Assembly: GCA_902781045.1 (NCBI GenBank)
Contig: CACZHT010000010.1
Coordinates: 47,841-111,840 of the forward strand
Source of the DNA: an uncultured Bacteroidales bacterium
Lineage (GTDB): Bacteria; Bacteroidota; Bacteroidia; Bacteroidales; Muribaculaceae
Length of the DNA stretch: 64,000 nucleotides
Direction: 5' to 3'
Shown here: positions 58,649 to 64,000 of the stretch, one piece after another
Layout: every line of letters starts with the position of its first letter
Position numbering within the stretch: position 1 is the first letter of the stretch
Notes under the pieces: generated by a model
Database searches by the model: none
Seen by the model: the letters and a program-made list of their open reading frames with translations, nothing else
What the model was told of the DNA's origin: nothing
Translations under genes and position numbers: made by a program

Positions 58649-60559
58649 TCAGTCTTTCTCCAGATAGGTGTAGCCATACAGGCCCGAACGGTAGTTGCGC
58701 ACAAAGTCGTTGCCTTCCTCACTAGTGATTTTGCCCGAACGCACGCTATCGTTGACCCACGACTCGACGTTGCGCACCAGTTGCTTGGGGCTGAACTGCA
58801 CATAGTCGAGTACCTCGGCAACAGTCTCACCGTCAATCACCTGGTCTATCTCGTAGTGGTCTTTGTAGACGTCGATGTGCACCGCATTGGTGTCACCGAA
58901 CAGGTTGTGCAGGTCGCCCAGAATCTCCTGATAGGCACCCACTAGAAACACCCCCAGATAGTAGTGCTCACCCTTCCTCAGCCGGTGAACGGGCAGTGAG
59001 TGGGCTACGCCCTGCTGCGAGATGAAGTTGGCTATCTTGCCGTCGCTGTCGCAGGTGATGTCCTGGATGGTGGCCAACCGGTCGGGACGCTCGCTCAGGC
59101 GTTGCAGCGGCACCACGGGAAACACCTGGTCGATAGCCCACGAGTCGGGCAGTGACTGGAACAGCGAGAAGTTGCAGAAGTACTTCTCGGGCAGCATCTT
59201 GGTCACACTGCGCAACTCCTCGGGAGCATGCTTCATGTTCGACACGATGTCGTTCACGTCGCGCGCCACGCTCCAGAACAGCTTCTCGACCAGTGCGCGG
59301 GTGCGCAGGTCTATCAGGCCCAGGCTGAAGCGGTCCAAGGCTTCCTCGCGTATCTGCAACGCGTCGTGCCAGTACTCGAGCAGGCGTGTCTGGTTGATCT
59401 TGTCCCAAATCTCATAGAGGTCACGCACCAGCTCGTCATCCTCGTCGGTCACCTGGTCCACATCGTCGTCCCACTGCGGCAGTCCGGCGGTCTCCAGCAC
59501 GTCAAGCACCAGCACCGAGTGGTGGGCCGTGAGCGAACGGCCACTCTCGTTGATGACGTTGGGGTGCTTCAGACCGTTCTTGTTGCTCGCGTCGACAAAG
59601 GTGTAGACTGCGTCGTTGACATACTCCTGGATGCTGTAGTTCATTGAATGGCTGCTGGCGCTGTTGCGCGTGCCGTCATAGTCCACCCCCAGGCCGCCGC
59701 CGATGTCCACCAGCTCGATGTCATAGCCCAGCTTGCACAGCTGCACATAGAACTGGGCCGCCTCGCGCAGGGCGTTCTTGATGCGGCGGATCATCGTCAC
59801 CTGGCTTCCGATGTGGAAGTGTATCAGCTTCAGGCAGTCCATCATATTGTGCTCCTTCAGGTAGTCTAGCGCAGTGAACAGCTCGCTCGTGTTCAAGCCA
59901 AACTTGCTGCGGTCGCCGCCGCTCTCCTCCCACTTGCCGCTGCCCGAGCTCGAGAGCTTGATGCGGATGCCGATGTTGGGCTTCACGCCCAGACGGCGCG
60001 CTATCTCGTCGATGAGCACTAGCTCGTTCAGCTTCTCGACCACCAGAAAGATGCGGCGACCCATCTTCTGGGCCAGCAGGGCTAGCTCGATGTAGCCCCG
60101 GTCTTTGTAGCCGTTGCAGATGATGGGCGAGTTGGCCTTGATGTCGGCCATATTGATGGCTAGCACGGCATGAAGCTCGGGCTTGGAACCGGCCTCCAGG
60201 CCGATGTTGAACCGACGGCCATGGGTCACCAGCTCCTCCACCACGGGCTGCATCTGGTTGACCTTGATGGGGTAGATGATGAAGTTCTCGCCCTGGTAGT
60301 CATACTCTTTGGCCGCCTTCTTGAAGCAGCCGGCCAGCTGCTCGATGCGGTTGTCCAGGATGTCGGGGAAACGCAGCAGAGCGGGAGCCGAGATGTTGCG
60401 AGAACGCAGCTCGTTCATCACGTCCATCAGGTCGACCGACACGCAACTCTGCTTGGGAGTGACGGTGATGTGACCCAGTTCGTTGATGCCGAAGTATTTC
60501 TGACCCCAGCCCTTGATGTTGTAGAGTTCAGCGCTGTCCTCAATGCGCCATTTGTTCAT
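58649..60559 (-). CDS. speA: Biosynthetic arginine decarboxylase
   Basis: A 636-residue fold-type III PLP enzyme. KWRIEDSAELYNIKGWGQKYF is the classic SpeA opening. FIIYPIKVNQMQPVVEELV holds the PLP Lys, LKLIHFHIGSQV the barrel strand, GGGLGVDYDGT the phosphate-binding Gly motif, and YLGVFLVGAYQEILGDLHNLFGD the C-terminal active-site region. It makes agmatine for polyamine synthesis. ATG at 60559 preferred over TTG 60568. It is divergent from truA, with its own -7 box at 60607-60614. Confidence 0.95.
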   Translation of the reverse strand: MNKWRIEDSAELYNIKGWGQKYFGINELGHITVTPKQSCVSVDLMDVMNELRSRNISAPALLRFPDILDNRIEQLAGCFKKAAKEYDYQGENFIIYPIKVNQMQPVVEELVTHGRRFNIGLEAGSKPELHAVLAINMADIKANSPIICNGYKDRGYIELALLAQKMGRRIFLVVEKLNELVLIDEIARRLGVKPNIGIRIKLSSSGSGKWEESGGDRSKFGLNTSELFTALDYLKEHNMMDCLKLIHFHIGSQVTMIRRIKNALREAAQFYVQLCKLGYDIELVDIGGGLGVDYDGTRNSASSHSMNYSIQEYVNDAVYTFVDASNKNGLKHPNVINESGRSLTAHHSVLVLDVLETAGLPQWDDDVDQVTDEDDELVRDLYEIWDKINQTRLLEYWHDALQIREEALDRFSLGLIDLRTRALVEKLFWSVARDVNDIVSNMKHAPEELRSVTKMLPEKYFCNFSLFQSLPDSWAIDQVFPVVPLQRLSERPDRLATIQDITCDSDGKIANFISQQGVAHSLPVHRLRKGEHYYLGVFLVGAYQEILGDLHNLFGDTNAVHIDVYKDHYEIDQVIDGETVAEVLDYVQFSPKQLVRNVESWVNDSVRSGKITSEEGNDFVRNYRSGLYGYTYLEKD

Positions 60560-60606
60560 GCCTGTCAACTTCTTCTATATTTATCGGGTTCAACAATTTC
60601 AATCGA

Positions 60607-60614
60607 CAAAAATA
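60607..60614 (-). promoter_or_regulatory. -7 box of the speA promoter
   Basis: Minus strand TATTTTTG, ~48 bp before the speA ATG; no clear -33 TTG. Confidence 0.5.
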
Positions 60615-60642
60615 CACTTTTTTTCGCAATTCTCAGAATTTT

Positions 60643-60675
60643 TTGCCTAACAATCCTTTTTTTTCCCTATTTTTG
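60643..60675 (+). promoter_or_regulatory. Promoter of truA
   Basis: TTG (60643-60645), 22 bp spacer, TATTTTTG (60668-60675). The leader that follows consists of ACTATAAACTATAAACT word repeats (60700-60735). Confidence 0.55.
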
Positions 60676-60741
60676 CACCATTGTACGGCCACGCCGCTAA
60701 CTATAAACTATAAACTTTAAACTATAAACTAAAAAAAAGCC

Positions 60742-61485
60742 GTGCGTTACTTCATGCGACTGAGCTACCGTGGAGCAGGGTTCCACGGATGGCAGATACA
60801 ACCCAATGACAATAGTGTGCAGCAGACCGTCGAGCAGGCCATGGCAACGGTGCTTCGTCGGCCTGTGTCCATCACCGGAGCAGGACGAACCGACACCGGT
60901 GTCAACGCTCGCATGATGGTGGCGCACTTCGATGTCGATACTCCCATCGCCGACACCGCCATGCTCGTGCGCAGCCTCAATGGCATCGTGGGGCGCGACA
61001 TCGCCATTTACACCATCTTTCCTGTCCATGACGACGCGCATGCCCGATTCGATGCCACCAGCCGCACCTACAAGTACTTTGCGCATACCCTCAAGTCGCC
61101 CTTCCTCTATCCGCTGAGCTGGCAATGCCGACCCGACCTCGACTTCGACCTGATGAATCAAGCCGCTGACCGAATCATGGACTACCGAGACTTCACCTCG
61201 TTCAGCAAGCTACACACCGATGTCAAGACCAACAACTGCCTCGTCACCCGGGCACAGTGGGACAGGGTGGGGGAGCAGTGGGTGTTCACCATCACTGCCG
61301 ACCGCTTCCTGCGCAACATGGTGCGGGCCGTGGTGGGCACCCTAGTTGAGGTGGGCCTGCACCGCATCACCATCGATGACTTCTGCCGCATCATCGAACA
61401 GCGTGACCGATGCAAGGCCGGCACATCGATGCCGCCACACCCCCTCTTCCTCTGGGATATCACCTATCCTTACACCATATTATAA
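60742..61485 (+). CDS. truA: tRNA pseudouridine synthase A
   Basis: A 247-residue TruA. RYFMRLSYRGAGFHGWQIQPN is the N-terminus, TGAGRTDTGVNA carries the catalytic Asp, SRTYKYFAHT the conserved Tyr, FTITADRFLRNMVRAVVGTLVEVG (by parts: ADRFLRNMVRAVVGT) the C-terminal motif, and a final AGTSMPPHPLFL. It modifies U38-40 in tRNA anticodon arms. The start is GTG at 60742; the ATG at 60754 would cut into the first conserved strand. Confidence 0.93.
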   Translation: MRYFMRLSYRGAGFHGWQIQPNDNSVQQTVEQAMATVLRRPVSITGAGRTDTGVNARMMVAHFDVDTPIADTAMLVRSLNGIVGRDIAIYTIFPVHDDAHARFDATSRTYKYFAHTLKSPFLYPLSWQCRPDLDFDLMNQAADRIMDYRDFTSFSKLHTDVKTNNCLVTRAQWDRVGEQWVFTITADRFLRNMVRAVVGTLVEVGLHRITIDDFCRIIEQRDRCKAGTSMPPHPLFLWDITYPYTIL

Positions 61486-61512
61486 TGCACAATGCAGTGC
61501 CGTGGACTCACA

Positions 61513-61548
61513 ATGTAGGGACGCGGCATGCCGCGGGATCACCACCGT
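61513..61548. repeat. GGACGCGGC-TGCCGCG repeat, copy 1
   Basis: ATGTAGGGACGCGGCATGCC and the continuing GCGGGATCACCACCGT match the copy at 63364-63400 in the same orientation, with few differences. The GCGGC-rTGCCGC core is palindromic. The two copies bracket the T9SS protein gene. Confidence 0.8.
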
Positions 61549-61665
61549 GCACATTTCCCCAACACATCAATATACAATCTTCTGCCGATTTCGGGTTTTT
61601 GTCTGCATCCATCTAACAAATTTCAACAAATTTTCAAATTATACCGTAATTTTTTTGAAATATCC

Positions 61666-61696
61666 TTGCTTAGGTCGAATAATCTTCTTACATTTG
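61666..61696 (+). promoter_or_regulatory. Promoter of the DUF2436/T9SS protein gene
   Basis: TTG (61666-61668), 20 bp spacer, TACATTTG (61689-61696), then a ~40-nt AT-rich leader. Confidence 0.8.
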
Positions 61697-61744
61697 CAGT
61701 CGAAATATAAACCTTTTTGTTTCACTTTTTTAATTTTCAAGCTT

Positions 61745-63304
61745 ATGAAGAAATTATTCTTACTTACGCTTAGTGTTGCTTTGTTTGGCGCAATGTCGCT
61801 GCAAGCACAACAACCGCTCAAGGGAGCTGCCGTCAAGGCTTACTCCGCCAACGTGACCAAGAATGCTGAAGTGCGCACAGCTGTGGGTGTGATTAACTCC
61901 ACTCCCGCTCCCCAAGTTGTCAAAGCTGCTAACCACGCTCCCGAAGCCGGTATGGCCGAAGTCACACTCAGTGTGGGCGATGTGTGGGGCGATGGCTCGG
62001 GCTATCAGATGCTCCTCGATGCCGACGCAACGGCATACGGCACCATCATCCCCGAAACCGGTGGTCTGACTACTGGCGGTGATGCCTCTGCCGAAGTATA
62101 TGCCGAGTTTGAGTACAAGATTCCCGAGAATGCTGACGGTGCAATGAACACCGCTAACATCCTGCTCAACAGCACGGTAACCATCCAGATTCCGGCCGGT
62201 ATCTATGACTTCTGCATCACCAACCCCACACCGGGCGACCGCATCTGGATTGCATCCCAAAATGGAAACGTCAATGGCCGCATGGATGACTTCGAGTTTG
62301 TCGCTGGCGGCACCTATGTGTTCACCGTCTCGCGGAGCGGCCAGTACGATATGGTGACTCTGGAGGCTGACATTCCGGGCCTGCCCACTCTGCCCACCGA
62401 GCTGACCGTTGAGCCCGCCGCTACCTATGCCGATGTGGCTTGGGTGCCCGGTGAGAACAACGACAGCTGGAACCTGCGCTATCGTCCCTATGTCGACCCC
62501 GCTACTCAAGGTCGCCTCTGGGATCTGCCCTACCCGGGATATGAGGAGCAGATTGAAGGCTTCACGATTTATGACGCTGATGGCGATGGTTACAACTGGT
62601 CTCTGGCATTCTCGAGCAATGCACAAGATGATGCGTGCTTCTACAGCTATAGCTATACCAATGAAACTGGTACTTATGAAGCTCTCACCCCAGACAACTG
62701 GCTGTTCACGCCCGAGGTGCCAATGGGTGGTACACTCAAGTTCAAGACTTGGAACCGCAGCAGCTTGTATGCAGACAAGATTGCTGTCTATGTCGTCACC
62801 GAGGACGGCGAGATTCAGCTGGGCGAGGACATCACTCCGGGTACAACGCCCGAGGAGGTTGAGTTCGACCTGAGCGAATTCGAGGGCACTGCACAGATCG
62901 CATTCCGTCACTATGATTGCGAAGACTTGTGGGCCATCTATGTTGATGATATCGAGGTTACTAACCCCGACGCTCCCGAGATTCAAGAGTGGATTGAGGT
63001 TGAGGATGTGGCTAATCCCTTCACCATCGACGAGCTGACTCCCGAGACCACCTACGAGGTGCAGGTCAAGGCCTTCGGTCCTGTCGAGCCTGTGACGTTC
63101 AACGCTGCTGGTGGCAGGGCTACCGAGTGGACCGAGTCGACCCTGTTCACCACTCTCGCCGAGGATCCCTTTGTGGGTGTTGAGACTGTCAAGGTCGAGA
63201 CCACTGGCGACAACAGCTACTACAACCTGATGGGTCAGAAGGTCACCGGCAACCTGCCCGCCGGCATCTACATCCACAACGGCCGCAAGGTGGTTGTCCG
63301 CTAA
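61745..63304 (+). CDS. T9SS-exported protein with DUF2436-like and choice-of-anchor J-like domains
   Basis: A 519-residue secreted protein: signal peptide (KKLFLLTLSVALFGAMSLQA), an ~80-220 domain with GSGYQMLLDADATAYGTIIP and ILLNSTVTIQIPAGIYDFCI like DUF2436 of gingipain and hemagglutinin proteins. A ~240-440 domain (GFTIYDADGDGYNWSLAF, NWLFTPEVPMGGTLKFKTW, AIYVDDIEV) resembles cleaved-adhesin/choice-of-anchor J. The T9SS tail is YYNLMGQKVTGNLPAGIYI, then HNGRKVVVR. It has no protease motif, so an adhesin or scaffold role is likely. ATG 61745 is set by the signal peptide. Perfect terminator follows. Confidence 0.82.
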   Translation: MKKLFLLTLSVALFGAMSLQAQQPLKGAAVKAYSANVTKNAEVRTAVGVINSTPAPQVVKAANHAPEAGMAEVTLSVGDVWGDGSGYQMLLDADATAYGTIIPETGGLTTGGDASAEVYAEFEYKIPENADGAMNTANILLNSTVTIQIPAGIYDFCITNPTPGDRIWIASQNGNVNGRMDDFEFVAGGTYVFTVSRSGQYDMVTLEADIPGLPTLPTELTVEPAATYADVAWVPGENNDSWNLRYRPYVDPATQGRLWDLPYPGYEEQIEGFTIYDADGDGYNWSLAFSSNAQDDACFYSYSYTNETGTYEALTPDNWLFTPEVPMGGTLKFKTWNRSSLYADKIAVYVVTEDGEIQLGEDITPGTTPEEVEFDLSEFEGTAQIAFRHYDCEDLWAIYVDDIEVTNPDAPEIQEWIEVEDVANPFTIDELTPETTYEVQVKAFGPVEPVTFNAAGGRATEWTESTLFTTLAEDPFVGVETVKVETTGDNSYYNLMGQKVTGNLPAGIYIHNGRKVVVR

Positions 63305-63324
63305 TCACTACACACAATCCAATT

Positions 63325-63356
63325 AAAAAAGGTGTGCCAATTGGCACACCTTTTTT
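63325..63356 (+). terminator. Rho-independent terminator of the DUF2436 protein gene
   Basis: A perfect 32-bp palindrome: AAAAAAGGTGTGCCAA then TTGGCACACCTTTTTT, ending in a T-run. It is symmetric, so it works on both strands. Confidence 0.92.
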
Positions 63357-63363
63357 AAGCCCC

Positions 63364-63400
63364 ATGTACGGACGCGGCGTGCCGCGTGATCACCCACCGT
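63364..63400. repeat. GGACGCGGC-TGCCGCG repeat, copy 2
   Basis: Direct repeat of the element at 61513-61548. The 63305-63648 gap otherwise holds the terminator, this repeat, AT-rich sequence and the tRNA promoter. Confidence 0.8.
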
Positions 63401-63513
63401 CTAGACTTGGCATTAAAATCTGTGCAGTCTGCGTGAAATTAAGTTGCCTTATGGCAATAATACCCCTAGAACTACCCCAAAACACACTTTTTTCGAAAAA
63501 AATCACGAAAAAA

Positions 63514-63545
63514 TTTGCACGGTCCAGAAAATGGCAGTACCTTTG
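63514..63545 (+). promoter_or_regulatory. Promoter of tRNA-Pro
   Basis: TTTG (63514-63517), 20 bp spacer, TACCTTTG (63538-63545). Predicted start near 63552 leaves a leader of about 97 nt before the tRNA. Confidence 0.75.
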
Positions 63546-63648
63546 CATCGCTTTTCGGAAATCTAGTGTAAACCGAATGCAAACCAAGCTTGCTTGAGTT
63601 AGTTGAGGTGCCACCAAGATTATCAAAATCAATCCGATTGGCACAGTT

Positions 63649-63723
63649 CGGGATGTAGCTCAGTCCGGTTAGAGTACGCGTCTGGGGGGCGTGGGGTCGC
63701 TAGTTCGAATCTAGTCATCCCGA
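63649..63723 (+). tRNA. tRNA-Pro(GGG)
   Basis: The acceptor stem CGGGATG/CATCCCG is perfectly paired. D-arm GCTC...GAGT, anticodon stem CGCGT/GCGTG with loop CTGGGGG (anticodon GGG), and T-arm GCTAG-TTCGAAT-CTAGT follow. Discriminator A. CCA is not encoded. It reads CCC and CCU proline codons. Confidence 0.95.
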
Positions 63724-63730
63724 CTGAAGT

Positions 63731-63780
63731 AAAAAGGTACTGAAAATTAGCAAGATAGCTAATGAATCAGTGCCTTTTTT
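63731..63780 (+). terminator. Terminator of the tRNA-Pro transcript
   Basis: AAAAAGGTACTGA (63731-63743) pairs with TCAGTGCCTTTTT (63767-63779) with one G-U pair. An inner TTAGC-AAGATA-GCTAA (63747-63762) stem lies inside. A T-run ends the element. Confidence 0.8.
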
Positions 63781-64000
63781 CGTACCTAAATGGTACTAAA
63801 ATCGCCAAAAAAACAGCAATTTTGCAACATTTCGGTGTCATTCGCAACCCTTTGCAACATTCCACTTGCAAGTATGCTTGCAATCTATTACGGAAATCAT
63901 CTTGCCACAGAAAAATCTCAAAATCAGCACATTTTGCTGGAATTGGTAGGAATCAGAAAACAGCGGCAACCATTTCTTTGCCTAATTTGTGAATGTGGGC
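63781..64000. other. AT-richer tail after tRNA-Pro, no gene assigned
   Basis: The GC level falls visibly here. Four TTGCAA palindromes occur (63822, 63852, 63866, 63878), two of them within an exact 11-bp direct repeat TTTGCAACATT (63821 and 63851). A small open frame (63762-63992) has no recognisable features. It could be the start of an integrated element behind the tRNA or simply an upstream region of the next gene. Confidence 0.4.

Noticed and set aside
63334..63597. 87-codon frame upstream of tRNA-Pro
   Set aside because: It starts in the terminator palindrome and spans a repeat and the tRNA promoter.
63762..63992. 76-codon frame after tRNA-Pro
   Set aside because: It starts inside the tRNA terminator, has no motif, and its composition is that of AT-rich non-coding DNA.
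1..64000. CRISPR array, prophage or insertion sequence
   Set aside because: No regularly spaced repeats, no cas, transposase or integrase genes, and no structural phage genes are present. The short repeats seen are palindromic or word-type.

Overview
The window reads as chromosomal DNA of a GC-rich Bacteroidales bacterium, most likely Muribaculaceae or a close relative. The evidence is a SusC/SusD pair, several secreted proteins ending in a type IX secretion (T9SS) sorting tail (NLMGQK...LPAGIYI.NGRK), promoters of the Bacteroidota type (TTTG, about 20 bp, TAnnTTTG), genes without clear Shine-Dalgarno sites, a 2-oxoacid:ferredoxin oxidoreductase, and biosynthetic SpeA. The family assignment is inference; no rRNA is present.

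Layout. 1-7.5 kb: the 3' part of a D-lactate dehydrogenase-like flavo/Fe-S protein, then an amino-sugar or peptidoglycan-recycling set (NagX-like acyltransferase, GlcNAc kinase, MurQ etherase), an SGNH esterase, a HAD phosphatase and a ROK repressor. 7.6-30.8 kb: a long co-directional polysaccharide utilization locus (FAD oxidoreductase, DUF4434 protein, MFS sugar porter, AGE-type epimerase, SusC, SusD, surface lipoprotein, NAGPA-type phosphodiester glycosidase, two dockerin-repeat proteins with lipoprotein twins, two GHL10 glycosidases, calcineurin-like phosphoesterase, DUF5009 acyltransferase, GH20 hexosaminidase). 30.9-34.2 kb: KdsC, Maf, an ATP-grasp-like protein and DinB. 34.2-38.3 kb: twin T9SS-exported proteins. 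38.5-60.7 kb: housekeeping genes (KorAB, HolB, LuxS, AddB-like nuclease, MlaE/F, a hemerythrin/LuxR pair, Udk, LptB, M28 peptidase, L25, Pth, threonine aldolase, a DUF488-DUF488-OB operon joined to an S4 protein, SpeA). 60.7-64 kb: TruA, a gingipain-related T9SS protein, tRNA-Pro(GGG), and an AT-richer tail that may start another region.

How the genes fit together. The first 31 kb looks like one amino-sugar economy. Surface proteins bind and cut a glycan, a phosphodiester glycosidase and a phosphoesterase suggest phosphate-linked sugars, GH20 frees HexNAc, the AGE epimerase interconverts ManNAc and GlcNAc, and NagK and MurQ feed the products into metabolism, with the ROK protein as likely sensor. 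The substrate is not shown by the sequence.

The least expected features are: two paralogous pairs in which one member is a lipoprotein and the other carries dockerin-like repeats; a REP/MITE-like 30-bp-arm palindrome at two loci; three back-to-back hairpins in the L25 leader; a compact DUF488/OB-like operon; and a LuxR-type regulator whose receiver lacks the phosphoacceptor aspartate.
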